Shown: one piece after another, positions 29,117 to 37,345 of the stretch | How positions within the stretch are numbered: position 1 is the first letter of the stretch | How the letters are laid out: each line of letters begins with the position of its first letter | DNA from: Bacillus sonorensis NBRC 101234 = KCTC 13918 | GTDB taxonomy: Bacteria; Bacillota; Bacilli; Bacillales; Bacillaceae | DNA length: 64,000 nucleotides | Direction: 5' to 3' | Assembly: GCF_001592005.1 (NCBI RefSeq) | Contig: NZ_BCVZ01000001.1 | Location: 124,001-188,000, forward strand | Notes under the pieces: model-generated | Seen by the model: the letters and a program-made list of their open reading frames with translations, nothing else | What the model was told of the DNA's origin: nothing | The model's database searches: none | Made by a program: the position numbers and the translations under genes

Positions 29117-29325
29117 GAAGACAAATCAACTTGAGATATTCCTGATATATTTCTTATCGTCAATGTGGCAATATCGGCATTCAAATCCCCGGCACCGGCA
29201 AGCATACGAGTGTCCATATTGCCAGAAAGGGAATAGGACTTCAAACAGCTTTGCCCCATTTTATTGACCGATTTCTTTTTGTCGCCTTTTAGCTCCCGTA
29301 ACTCCGATGTAACTGCTGATTGCAA
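29107..29325 (-). CDS. Doubtful small ORF, 72 codons
   Basis: Ends exactly at a terminator, which is its only support. Its start is a TTG with no ribosome site. The neighbouring frame beginning ATG at 29334 reads MNKFAISSYIGVTGAKRRQKEIGQ then stop, and continues after the stop with a Cys-rich stretch (YACRCRGFECRYCH). A frameshifted or interrupted small gene is possible. No family recognised. Confidence 0.25.
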   Translation of the reverse strand: MQSAVTSELRELKGDKKKSVNKMGQSCLKSYSLSGNMDTRMLAGAGDLNADIATLTIRNISGISQVDLSSRK

Positions 29326-29582
29326 ATTTATTCATGACTGCCAGAATACGTTTCGTTATGGTGCTGTAAACCGGCGCCCAGGAGAATGCGAATATCAATG
29401 ACGTCTCCTGTTATCATATCAATCCTATGATCGTGATAGGCCGGTTTGCCCGGATTCCTGACAAGCATCCGAATGTAATAGCCGCCTTTTTTTTGACAAA
29501 ATGTGGAGGCCTGCTTTGTCTTTCCCACCGAGAATGGTTTCCCCAACCTATTGTTTGGGCCTCTTTCATATCGGAACATGAT

Positions 29583-30608
29583 CTATCCGCCGATATAAGA
29601 CATTTCAACCTTTTTCCTCGGCGCCGCTTTTGACAGCGCCCTGTCAAGCGAATACTGGTCAGACCGGTTTCTCCACACCGTGCTGATCGCCTGAACGAGT
29701 TCTTCATCAGACTGGCAGCTTCTGACCAGCGATCTGAGATCAAATCCGCTTGAAGCGAAAAGACATGTGAAGAGCTCTCCTTTTGCAGACAGCCTCGCTC
29801 TGTTGCAGGTTCCGCAAAAAGCATCGGATACGGAAGAAATAAAGCCGACCTCTCCCGAACCATCACGGTAGCGGTACCTTTTTGCCACTTCCCCCTTATA
29901 ATTCGGATCGATCGGTTCAATCGGCATGTGCTTGTTGAGATGGCTGATGATGTCAGCCTTAGTGACAACGGCATTCCGCTTCCATTCATTTGTGTTGCCG
30001 ACATCCATAAACTCGATAAACCGCAAAATATGGCCTCTTTCTTTAAAATAACGGGCCATTGGCAAAATGTCTTTTTCATTAACCCCTTTTTGGACGACCA
30101 TATTGATTTTGATGCCGAGTCCGGCCTGCCGGGCCGCTTCGATTCCGCCAAGCACCTTATGGACGGAGATCCCTCTTCCGTTTATCGCTTTAAAGCGGTC
30201 GTCATCAAGCGAATCCAGACTGACGGTAACTCGTTTTAAGCCGGCTTTTTTCAATTTTTCCGCGTAAACCGGCAAGAGCACGCCGTTTGTCGTCATTGCG
30301 ATGTCGCGGAGCCCCGGAATCCGGGCCAGTTTGCCGACCAATTCGGGCATATCTTTTCTCATCAGCGGCTCTCCGCCCGTGAGACGGATTTTTTCAACAC
30401 CGAACACCGTGACAAAAAGACTCGCCAAACGTTCAAGCTCTTCAAAAGAAAGAAGCTCTCCCTTTGGCAAAAATGGATAATCCGGTCCAAAAATTTCGGC
30501 AGGCATGCAATATGTGCACCTTAAATTGCAGCGGTCGGTGACCGAGATTCGCAAATCCCGAAGCGGCCGGCCTTTTTGATCCAATATATGTTCGTTCTGT
30601 GCGGTCAT
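29583..30608 (-). CDS. moaA: GTP 3',8-cyclase MoaA (molybdenum cofactor biosynthesis)
   Basis: A 341-residue radical-SAM enzyme that, with MoaC, turns GTP into cyclic pyranopterin. The N-terminal SAM cluster motif is CNLRCTYC (C-x3-C-x2-C, about residues 27-34), preceded by [25 protein letters not shown] and [19 protein letters not shown] are standard, and the second cluster cysteines are in [21 protein letters not shown]. It lacks the family's usual Gly-Gly end but finishes YIGG. Start follows AAGGAGG. Adjacent fdhD and the nearby oxidoreductase suggest the cofactor serves formate oxidation. Confidence 0.95.
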   Translation of the reverse strand: MTAQNEHILDQKGRPLRDLRISVTDRCNLRCTYCMPAEIFGPDYPFLPKGELLSFEELERLASLFVTVFGVEKIRLTGGEPLMRKDMPELVGKLARIPGLRDIAMTTNGVLLPVYAEKLKKAGLKRVTVSLDSLDDDRFKAINGRGISVHKVLGGIEAARQAGLGIKINMVVQKGVNEKDILPMARYFKERGHILRFIEFMDVGNTNEWKRNAVVTKADIISHLNKHMPIEPIDPNYKGEVAKRYRYRDGSGEVGFISSVSDAFCGTCNRARLSAKGELFTCLFASSGFDLRSLVRSCQSDEELVQAISTVWRNRSDQYSLDRALSKAAPRKKVEMSYIGG

Positions 30609-30622
30609 GCGCGTTGGCCTCC

Positions 30623-31414
30623 TTAAGATAGCTGTATTCGCTCGTGGTGGGTGTATACGTTGAATGACCGGTTTCTTGCAAACCCGATCGTCATGATATT
30701 CAGTTCCTCCGCCATTTGAATGGCGAGCTCGGTCGGAGCCGATTTGGAAATGACCGCGGATACGCCGATTTTCGCAGCCTTCAGCAGGACTTCAGAAGAA
30801 ATTCTGCCGCTGAATACGATCAATTTGTCATGAACCGGAATCTGATGTAATAAACAATATCCGTACAATTTATCCAGCGCGTTGTGCCTCCCGATATCAG
30901 ACCGCGTCACCAGCACTTTTTCGGCGCTGCATAGAGCGGCATTGTGGACGCCGCCCGTATGCTGAAAAAGCTTGCTGTTTTTCTGCATATCCTGCATGAG
31001 CGCCAAACAGTTCTCCGGCTTAATCTTCACGGTATGAAGCGCCGTTTTTGCCGTTTTGACATCCTGCCGGAAATAAAAATGCCGGCCTTTGCCGCAGCAG
31101 GAACCGATGACGCGTTTCGTGTAATCTTGAAGCCGCAGCTTGTTTGGGCTGACAAGATCAATATATGCGAAACCAAGACTTTCATCTATTGTAAACCTTT
31201 TAATCTCTTTTTTAAATCGGATAACCCCTTCAGAAGCAAGAAATCCAATCACAAGTTCTTCCAGGCTGTCCGGCGAACAAACAAGTGTGACAAATTCCTC
31301 GCCATTTACCATCACAGTCAGGGGGTATTCTGTCGCCATTTGATCCACTTGCTGTGTCAGCTCTCCATTATCATAACGGAAAATATTGCGGCTTGTTGTG
31401 ATGTTTTTGTTCAT
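30623..31414 (-). CDS. fdhD: Formate dehydrogenase accessory sulfurtransferase FdhD
   Basis: A 263-residue FdhD protein, which passes sulfur to the molybdenum cofactor before its insertion into formate dehydrogenase. Family segments: [35 protein letters not shown], the cysteine pair in [34 protein letters not shown] and [30 protein letters not shown]. The catalytic loop has two adjacent cysteines (SCCG) where many members have CxxC. 14 bases upstream of moaA, same transcript. Confidence 0.95.
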   Translation of the reverse strand: MNKNITTSRNIFRYDNGELTQQVDQMATEYPLTVMVNGEEFVTLVCSPDSLEELVIGFLASEGVIRFKKEIKRFTIDESLGFAYIDLVSPNKLRLQDYTKRVIGSCCGKGRHFYFRQDVKTAKTALHTVKIKPENCLALMQDMQKNSKLFQHTGGVHNAALCSAEKVLVTRSDIGRHNALDKLYGYCLLHQIPVHDKLIVFSGRISSEVLLKAAKIGVSAVISKSAPTELAIQMAEELNIMTIGFARNRSFNVYTHHERIQLS

Positions 31415-31439
31415 TGGTACCCCGCCCCTTTCTCCTATT

Positions 31440-31469
31440 ACTATACTCGTATATCATCATATTTCACAA
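31440..31469 (-). promoter_or_regulatory. Promoter of fdhD-moaA
   Basis: On the minus strand TTGTGA (31464-31469), 18-base spacer, TATAGT (31440-31445), about 25 bases before fdhD. Confidence 0.55.
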
Positions 31470-31500
31470 CCTGCAGACGGCTAAATTTGGGAATTCAATC

Positions 31501-31529
31501 TTGTTGATAGCCGGAAAATATGATACTAT
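31501..31529 (+). promoter_or_regulatory. Promoter of the transporter-formate dehydrogenase operon
   Basis: TTGTTG (31501-31506), 17-base spacer, TACTAT (31524-31529) with an upstream TGA forming an extended -10. Confidence 0.65.
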
Positions 31530-31532
31530 TTT

Positions 31533-31546
31533 TGAAAGCGCTATCA
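31533..31546 (+). promoter_or_regulatory. CcpA catabolite-response element (cre)
   Basis: TGAAAGCGCTATCA fits the cre consensus TGWAANCGNTNWCA at every position. It starts four bases after the -10 hexamer, over the expected transcription start, where CcpA binding represses. Confidence 0.75.
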
Positions 31547-31615
31547 TTATTATCCGCACCAATTCCCTCCGTCCCCCTCTTGCAGCGGTCTTTCACTTCC
31601 TTAGGAGGATGAAAC

Positions 31616-32878
31616 ATGAAAAAAGCGAAAAACAGATGGCTTATTGCTTTATGTGCCGTCGGCATTCATTTGTCAATCGGTTCGGTATACGCATGGAGCG
31701 TCTTTACAAATCCGCTTGCCGACAAATTCGGCTGGAGCCTGAGCCAAATCAGCCTGACGTTCAGCATCGCGATTTTATGTCTTGGATTGTCAGCCGCTTT
31801 TTTGGGGCATTTCGTAGAAAAACATGGACCGAGAAAAGCCGGAATGCTTGCCGCTTGTTTTTTTGGAGTCGGTGTGACGTTTTCGGGAGCTGCGGTCCAG
31901 CTCGGCTCGCTTCCATTGCTTTATTTGTTTTACGGTGTTTTTGGCGGCATCGGTCTTGGTGTCGGCTATATCACGCCTGTTTCCTCGCTCGTCAAATGGT
32001 TTCCCGACCGCCGCGGCCTGGCCACGGGGCTTGCCATTATGGGATTTGGTTTTGCAGCCTTGATCAGCGGTCCGGTTATGCAGTTGCTCATCAACGCCGC
32101 CGGCATCGCCAATACCTTCTTTATCCTCGGCATCTGCTATTTTTTGATCATGATGTGCTCTTCCCTTTATTTGTCTCCGCCCGAAAAAGGCTGGCAGCCA
32201 AAAAGACTTTCTCCTGAAAAAACCCGAAGAATGCAGAACTCTGATTTATCCCAGCTGACGGCAAATGAGGCGGTGAAAACAAAACGATTTTACTACCTGT
32301 GGCTGATGCTCTTTATCAATGTCACATGCGGAATCGCGATCATCTCGATTGCTTCCCCGCTTGCGCAGGAAAGCGCAGGGATGTCAGCCGCCGGCGCAGC
32401 CGTTCTTGTCGGCGTTTTAGGCGCATTTAACGGCTTCGGACGCATCGGCTGGGCTTCGGTATCAGATTATATCGGGCGCCCGAATACGTATACCATCTTT
32501 TTTGCCGTACAGCTCATCGCTTTTCCGCTTTTGCCGTTTATGAGAGATCACATTATGTTTTCTATTTTTATGGCGCTGATCTATACATGTTATGGAGGAG
32601 GATTTGCCACAATCCCGGCCTATATCGGCGATTTGTTCGGAACAAGGGAGCTCGGTGCGATCCACGGCTACATATTAACCGCCTGGGCAGCGGCCGGACT
32701 CGCCGGACCGATGTTTTCTTCATGGATTCGTGATGTGACAGGAGGCTACGGTCAGAGTCTGACGGTTTTCGCCGGACTGTTCGGAATCGGCCTGCTCCTA
32801 TCGGGTTTCATGAGGGCCGATATGAAGCAATTGAGAAAAAAAGCGGACATTCTCTTGTCCCATTCAATAAAAGGATGA
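31616..32878 (+). CDS. OFA-family MFS transporter (oxalate/formate antiporter type)
   Basis: A 420-residue major facilitator. The N-terminal helix NRWLIALCAVGIHLSIGSVYAWSVFTNPL is characteristic of the OFA family; GHFVEKHGPRKAG is the loop 2-3 motif and YITPVSSLVKWFPDRRGLATGLAIMGFGFAAL follows. Twelve helices are expected. It is followed 44 bases later by a formate dehydrogenase-type gene on the same strand, so formate or a related small carboxylate is the likely cargo; this is inference from family and context. LGGAGG-type ribosome site (TTAGGAGG) before the ATG. Confidence 0.88.
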   Translation: MKKAKNRWLIALCAVGIHLSIGSVYAWSVFTNPLADKFGWSLSQISLTFSIAILCLGLSAAFLGHFVEKHGPRKAGMLAACFFGVGVTFSGAAVQLGSLPLLYLFYGVFGGIGLGVGYITPVSSLVKWFPDRRGLATGLAIMGFGFAALISGPVMQLLINAAGIANTFFILGICYFLIMMCSSLYLSPPEKGWQPKRLSPEKTRRMQNSDLSQLTANEAVKTKRFYYLWLMLFINVTCGIAIISIASPLAQESAGMSAAGAAVLVGVLGAFNGFGRIGWASVSDYIGRPNTYTIFFAVQLIAFPLLPFMRDHIMFSIFMALIYTCYGGGFATIPAYIGDLFGTRELGAIHGYILTAWAAAGLAGPMFSSWIRDVTGGYGQSLTVFAGLFGIGLLLSGFMRADMKQLRKKADILLSHSIKG

Positions 32879-32922
32879 AAACCGGAAGGCAATATTTTTT
32901 CTGCTGAAAAGGAGTGGAGAAA

Positions 32923-35274
32923 ATGGGAAAAACAAAGCATGGAGGACCGATTAAATTAGACAAAAAACCGGCGCCGAAGCTCTGGGCCTCCCTGGCGCCG
33001 ATGGGCCTCGGCAAGGTAAAACCAAAGCATATCAGAGATACGCTGAAGGCCGCCTGGGATAATAAAGACAGCCTTCCGTACGCCTACAGAATTTTAACCC
33101 AAGGCGTTTGCGACGGCTGTGCCCTCGGCGTCTCAGGCTTGCGCGATCAGACGCTGACAGGCCCTCATTTATGCACGACCCGGCTGAATGTTCTGCGATT
33201 AAACACAATGCCGGCGATTGAAGATCAATGGCTGTTTGCCGACATTCAAAAACTAAGGCGCCTTGACAGCAGCGAACTTCGAACATTGGGCCGCATCCCT
33301 TATCCATTATCACGAAGAAAAGGAGAAGCCTCATTTACGAGAATATCGTGGGATGAAGCGCTTAATCGGATTGCGAAAAAAATCAAATCGATCGATAAAA
33401 GACAGCTCGCCTTTTATTTGACCGCCCGCGGTATTACGAATGAAGTGTATTATACTGCCGCTAAGGCGGCCCGGTTTCTCGGCACAAACAACATCGACAA
33501 TGCATCCCGGATCTGCCATTCGCCAAGCAAAACAGCTTTAAAAAGGTCTCTTGGAATCGGCGCTTCCAGCTGCAGTTACCAAGATTGGATCGGCACGGAC
33601 GTCCTCGTGTTCTGGGGGTCTGTCGCCGCCAATAATCAGCCTGTATCCACCAAATATATGTATGCCGCAAAAAAAGCGGGAACAAAAATCATCATGATCA
33701 ATCCTTATCGAGAGCCCGCCATGGAAAACTACTGGATTCCCTCAATACCAGATAGCGCCCTATTCGGCACAAAGATCGTTGATGATGTGTATCAGGTCAA
33801 TATCGGCGGGGACATCGCATTTATGAACGGGGTGATAAAGCACTGGTTTGACATGGAGGAGCAGACGCCCGGTTCGGCGCTGGACCGATCCTTTATTGAA
33901 GCAAACACAAACGGCTTCACTGAGCTGAAGCGGCATATTTCAAAACAGACATGGGAGGCGCTTGAGGCGTCCTCCGGTTTATCAAAAGAGAGCATGAAAG
34001 AATTCGCTTTATTGCTGGCAAACGCGAAAACCGGCGTTTTTGTCTGGAGCATGGGGCTTACACAGCACCGTTTTGCGACCGACAATATTTCACAGGTTGC
34101 CAATCTCGCCCTCCTTCAGGGCTTTATCGGAAGAAAACATTGCGGTGTCATGCCGATCAGGGGCCACAGCGGCGTTCAGGGCTCAGGAGAAATGGGAGCG
34201 GACCCCTTCGCATTGCCCGGCGGTGATTTTGATGAGGAACATGCGGCGCGGATCGAGAAGATTTGGGGCTTTGAGATTCCGAGATGGCAGGGGGATACAA
34301 TCGGCCAGACCATTGAAAACATGCTCCTTCCCGATGGCCATCCGAAAAAAGTCAAAGCATTTTACACAAGCGGCGGCAACTTTCTCGAAACGATGCCGAA
34401 TCCTGCTTTTATCGAGAAGGCGCTGTCCGAAATCGAACTCAGGGTTCACCAGGATATTATGTTCAACACATCAACACTTCTCGATGCAAAAGAAGAAGTC
34501 ATTGCCCTGCCGGCGATGACGAGGTATGAACAGCCCGGCGGCGGCACTTCGACGAGCACAGAGCGGATGGTCTACTTCAGTCCTGAAATTAAAGGGCCGC
34601 GGATCGGAGAAGCCCGCCCGGAGTGGGATATATATGTCGATCTCGCCAAACGCGTCCGGCCGGAAGACAAAGAACGAATCCATTTTTCAAGCGCGGCGGA
34701 GATCCGCAAAGAAATCGCCGAAGCCAACCGGAACTATGACGGCATTCAGCATCTAAAAAACCGTGGAGATGTCTTTCAATGGGGAGGGGCCTGGCTTTGC
34801 GAAGGCGGCGTTTTTCCGACGGCAGACGGCCGCGGAAACCTGATTCCTGCCGATCTTCCCGAAAACAGACGGACGGAAGGGCGCTTCCTTGTAACGACAA
34901 GGCGCGGAAAACAGTTCAACTCCATGATTTACAGCGATAAGGATCCGTTTAATAACGCGGAACGCTATGATATCATGATCAACCGGAAAGATGCTGAAGA
35001 GCTTTATATTAAAAATGGAGAAGCGATCGTTTTGTTCAACCGGTTTGGAACGTTTCAGGGGCGCGCCAAATATGCAGATGTGAAACGGGGAAATGCCGCG
35101 GTCTATTGGCCTGAGGGAAATGTGCTGATCCCTCAAGGCGTGTATGAAAGCCATGCAAAAATTCCCGAATACAACACAGAGGCCATCATCGAAAAGGCGG
35201 AGACGTTTCACTCCAGAAAAGATCAGCGCTACGTTGAAAAACGGATTGAAGAACTCGAGATGACAACGGAGTAA
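32923..35274 (+). CDS. Molybdopterin oxidoreductase, FdhF/YdeP (formate dehydrogenase alpha) family
   Basis: A 783-residue cytoplasmic molybdopterin enzyme. An N-terminal cysteine pair (VCDGCALG, about residues 62-66) precedes the catalytic domain (RISWDEALNRIAKKIKSI, TARGITNEVYY). NASRICHSPSKTAL carries the cysteine at the position of the Mo-ligating Sec/Cys of formate dehydrogenases. GVMPIRGHSGVQGSGEMGADP and the C-terminal cofactor-binding domain (FLVTTRRGKQFNSMIY, HAKIPEYNTEA) follow. No signal peptide and few extra Fe-S cysteines. The usual partner NuoE/F-like chains are absent nearby, so formate oxidation is probable but electron acceptor unknown. Start ATG 8 bases after AAAGGAG. Confidence 0.88.
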   Translation: MGKTKHGGPIKLDKKPAPKLWASLAPMGLGKVKPKHIRDTLKAAWDNKDSLPYAYRILTQGVCDGCALGVSGLRDQTLTGPHLCTTRLNVLRLNTMPAIEDQWLFADIQKLRRLDSSELRTLGRIPYPLSRRKGEASFTRISWDEALNRIAKKIKSIDKRQLAFYLTARGITNEVYYTAAKAARFLGTNNIDNASRICHSPSKTALKRSLGIGASSCSYQDWIGTDVLVFWGSVAANNQPVSTKYMYAAKKAGTKIIMINPYREPAMENYWIPSIPDSALFGTKIVDDVYQVNIGGDIAFMNGVIKHWFDMEEQTPGSALDRSFIEANTNGFTELKRHISKQTWEALEASSGLSKESMKEFALLLANAKTGVFVWSMGLTQHRFATDNISQVANLALLQGFIGRKHCGVMPIRGHSGVQGSGEMGADPFALPGGDFDEEHAARIEKIWGFEIPRWQGDTIGQTIENMLLPDGHPKKVKAFYTSGGNFLETMPNPAFIEKALSEIELRVHQDIMFNTSTLLDAKEEVIALPAMTRYEQPGGGTSTSTERMVYFSPEIKGPRIGEARPEWDIYVDLAKRVRPEDKERIHFSSAAEIRKEIAEANRNYDGIQHLKNRGDVFQWGGAWLCEGGVFPTADGRGNLIPADLPENRRTEGRFLVTTRRGKQFNSMIYSDKDPFNNAERYDIMINRKDAEELYIKNGEAIVLFNRFGTFQGRAKYADVKRGNAAVYWPEGNVLIPQGVYESHAKIPEYNTEAIIEKAETFHSRKDQRYVEKRIEELEMTTE

Positions 35275-35288
35275 ACAATGGACGCATG

Positions 35289-35317
35289 AAAACGGGACGG
35301 CTTCAAATGCCGCCCCT
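35289..35317 (-). terminator. Terminator of the first vWA gene
   Basis: On the minus strand GGGGCGGC, 7-base loop, GCCGTCCC then GTTTT, 15 bases past the stop. It may also serve the convergent oxidoreductase transcript. Confidence 0.6.
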
Positions 35318-35330
35318 CTTCCGCATGGAT

Positions 35331-36008
35331 TTACTTAGACAGTTTTACGCCTTCTTCTTTCCATACTTCTTTAAATTCTGATGGTGTATCAGCCTCAATC
35401 AGTTGGCCGCCTCCGGCTTTCGCCACTTTTTGAAGTTTGGCTTTTTCTTTAGTCGTTTTCACGTCTAAACCAACGATATTGATGATCGTTTTAATGTTGG
35501 ATTGGCGAAGGTCTTTCGCTGCCTGAACAGGGTCTCCCCCGCACGTTTCCTCACCGTCAGTCACGATATAGACGTAATTTTTGCCGTCCTTATCAGACAG
35601 TTGATCTTTCACATCGTAAAGTGATTTGGCAATCGGAGACCAGCCTGTAGGCTTGATTCCGCTCAAAGAAGCTTGAAATGCGCCTGTAGAGAACGGCTGC
35701 AGATCATAAACCGTTTCCGTTGTACCGCATGATTCCGCTTTTCCTGATAATTTATTGTTTCCTTTATGTCCGAACACATTCAGCATGACATTTGCATTAC
35801 TTGAAAGCAGGTCAGCAAAATCGTTAACTGACTCTTTGGCAATGTCGAATTTCTTTTCCCCATCGATTTTTTGCGCCATGCTTCCGCTTGCATCCAGCAC
35901 AACCGCAACATTGACATCTTCTTTGCCGGCGTCTTCAGCCGCAAAAGCTGCCGGCGCCAAAGACAAAAGCATCGTGAACGTGGACAATAATGCAAAACCC
36001 TTTTTCAT
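35331..36008 (-). CDS. Secreted von Willebrand factor A protein (YwmD/YwmC type)
   Basis: A 225-residue exported protein with a signal peptide (MKKGFALLSTFTMLLSLAPAAFA, cleavage after AFA) and a single vWA domain. The metal-ion site motif DASGSMA (about residue 43) and the later TDGEETCGG (about 147) are intact. Two cysteines (SCGTTE and TCGG) could form a disulfide. It is a clear paralogue of the next gene upstream (ESCGTTETVYDLQ / QSCNAIRGVYGFQ; GIKPTGWSPIA / GIKPTGWTPIA). The open frame extends 22 codons further, but the signal peptide fixes this start. Function unknown; calcium- or cell-surface binding is typical of the fold. Confidence 0.88.
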   Translation of the reverse strand: MKKGFALLSTFTMLLSLAPAAFAAEDAGKEDVNVAVVLDASGSMAQKIDGEKKFDIAKESVNDFADLLSSNANVMLNVFGHKGNNKLSGKAESCGTTETVYDLQPFSTGAFQASLSGIKPTGWSPIAKSLYDVKDQLSDKDGKNYVYIVTDGEETCGGDPVQAAKDLRQSNIKTIINIVGLDVKTTKEKAKLQKVAKAGGGQLIEADTPSEFKEVWKEEGVKLSK

Positions 36009-36076
36009 CCTTCTCACATTCCTTTCCGTGTTTGTTATGATGATCGGATTGTTCGTTATAGAACAAGTCCACAAAC

Positions 36077-36125
36077 ATCGTAAAAGAAGGCCTGCCGGAA
36101 ATAAATAGGCCGTATCTCCTTTTTA
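36077..36125 (-). promoter_or_regulatory. Conserved promoter block of the first vWA gene
   Basis: 49 bases aligning without gaps to 37102-37150 (about 37 of 49 identical). On the minus strand both carry AAAAGGAG, CCTATTTATTTC and TACGAT; TTTATT and TACGAT are 17 bases apart and may be -35 and -10. Confidence 0.55.
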
Positions 36126-36324
36126 AAATCGCCTATTTTTCATGAGCATTGCTCTTCATAAGCGGCATTTTCACTTAAGTCCTATCAAAAAAGTATGCTA
36201 AAAGGTCATAATCTTCCCAATAATGGCGAAGGCACGGACAATAACCCCGCCAAAGGATACAGTGCGACTGAATGCTCTGACACAAGAACTTAATATTTGT
36301 AAACTGAAACATATCTTCCGGCAA

Positions 36325-36357
36325 ACAAAAAGGCCGGGGACTTTCCTCGGCCTCTTT
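36325..36357 (-). terminator. Terminator of the second vWA gene
   Basis: Minus strand GAGGCCGAGG, short loop, CCCCGGCCTTTTT directly after the stop codon. Confidence 0.85.
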
Positions 36358-36362
36358 CATTG

Positions 36363-37055
36363 TTACTTTGTAAGCTTGGCTGCTTCTTGAGTAAAGATTC
36401 GTTTAATGTCTTTTTGGGTTTTAGCTTGGAAGTACTCACCGCCGCCAGCTTTTGCGATGCTTGTCAGCTGACCATGATATCCTTCGCCGAAATCAAAGCC
36501 AATGACATTGACGACTGTTTCACGGTCGGATTTGCGCAATTCTGTCGCTACTTTGACAGGATTTCCGCCGCACGTTTCCTCTCCATCTGTAAGCAGATAA
36601 ACAACATTTTTCCCATTGTTGTCAAGCTGATCAAATGCGTTTTTTGCATCTTGAAGAGCGTTTGCAATCGGTGTCCAGCCTGTCGGTTTGATTCCATTCA
36701 ATGAATTTCTGAAGCTTTGTTCATCATATGTTTGGAATCCGTAGACGCCTCTAATGGCATTACAAGATTGAATCTTTCCGGAATTTTTATTGTTACCCTC
36801 TGAACCGAAAACACGCATGAGTACGTTTGTATTCTCAAGCTCTGAGCCAAAGTTGAAAGCTTCTTTTTTGGCAAGTTCGTATTTTGATACCCCGTCGATT
36901 TTTCTGGCCATGCTTCCGCTCGCGTCAAGCATAATCGCAACGTTAGGCGCATCTGCCGGTACAGTTGCCTCCTGCTTTTTTTCCGCCGCAAATGCAGGCG
37001 ATCCCAAACTTAAAACTAAGGCCGCCAGAATACCCGCTGTGAGTGTCTTCTTCAT
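36363..37055 (-). CDS. Secreted von Willebrand factor A protein, paralogue (YwmC/YwmD type)
   Basis: 230 residues: signal peptide MKKTLTAGILAALVLSLGSPAFA, then a vWA domain with MIDAS residues in DASGSMARK (about residue 44) and TDGEETCGGNPV. Same layout as the preceding entry, with its own promoter and terminator, so the pair reflects an old tandem duplication also present in B. subtilis (ywmC, ywmD); which is which cannot be told here. Start at the signal peptide ATG after AAAGGAGAACAGGGAGA. Confidence 0.88.
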   Translation of the reverse strand: MKKTLTAGILAALVLSLGSPAFAAEKKQEATVPADAPNVAIMLDASGSMARKIDGVSKYELAKKEAFNFGSELENTNVLMRVFGSEGNNKNSGKIQSCNAIRGVYGFQTYDEQSFRNSLNGIKPTGWTPIANALQDAKNAFDQLDNNGKNVVYLLTDGEETCGGNPVKVATELRKSDRETVVNVIGFDFGEGYHGQLTSIAKAGGGEYFQAKTQKDIKRIFTQEAAKLTK

Positions 37056-37101
37056 TCTCCCTGTTCTCCTTTCATTTTTAAGAGTCGTTCGATACATCAT
37101 T

Positions 37102-37150
37102 ATCGTAGAAGAACACCAGGGAGAAATAAATAGGACATGCCTCCTTTTCA
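37102..37150 (-). promoter_or_regulatory. Conserved promoter block of the second vWA gene
   Basis: Matches the block before the first vWA gene over 49 bases. Candidate -35 TTTATT and -10 TACGAT with 17-base spacing; about 47 bases to the start codon. The rest of the upstream spacer shows no such match. Confidence 0.55.
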
Positions 37151-37345
37151 CCGTTATTTACTTTCGCATAAATCAAGCGCTTTAATTGGTCATTAACACC
37201 CGGTTCGCTGCCGGTGTTCAGTCAATTAACGGTCTTTGGACGCTATAAGGCAAGTCCTCTGACACATTATTTTTGTAATTTTTGTATAATACTTTTGGGT
37301 GGATGAGGATCCTGGCAATGACACATTTGACATACCTTATCATGT

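Larger units (their letters stand above)
28985..29582. other. 600-base region with no firm gene
   Basis: Holds a 12-bp inverted repeat (29012-29053), a terminator on the minus strand (29087-29116) and two weak minus-strand frames: 72 codons (29107-29325) and 83 codons (29328-29579, MFRYERGPNNRLGK...ETYSGSHE). The latter starts just after moaA without a good ribosome site or family resemblance and is not annotated. Confidence 0.5.
36009..36362. other. Spacer between the two vWA genes
   Basis: Contains the promoter block of the downstream gene (36077-36125) and the terminator of the upstream one (36325-36357). Nothing coding seen between them. Confidence 0.6.

Noticed and set aside
29058..29267. 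Plus-strand frame with a zinc-ribbon-like ECPYCQKGN
   Set aside because: It runs through a minus-strand terminator, has no plus-strand promoter or RBS, and a similar Cys pattern arises on the opposite strand by complementarity.
29414..30151. 245-codon minus-strand frame overlapping moaA
   Set aside because: It is a shadow of moaA in another frame; composition (many Ser, Arg, Cys) is not protein-like and it has no ribosome site.
31414..32217. 267-codon plus-strand frame over the OFA transporter start
   Set aside because: Out of frame with the transporter, which has the proper RBS, start and membrane helices; the frame is Arg/Phe/Cys-rich noise.
37270..37300. Plus-strand TATAAT suggesting a small RNA antisense to the end of spoIID
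   Set aside because: No -35 at proper spacing and no terminator downstream; base composition alone explains it.
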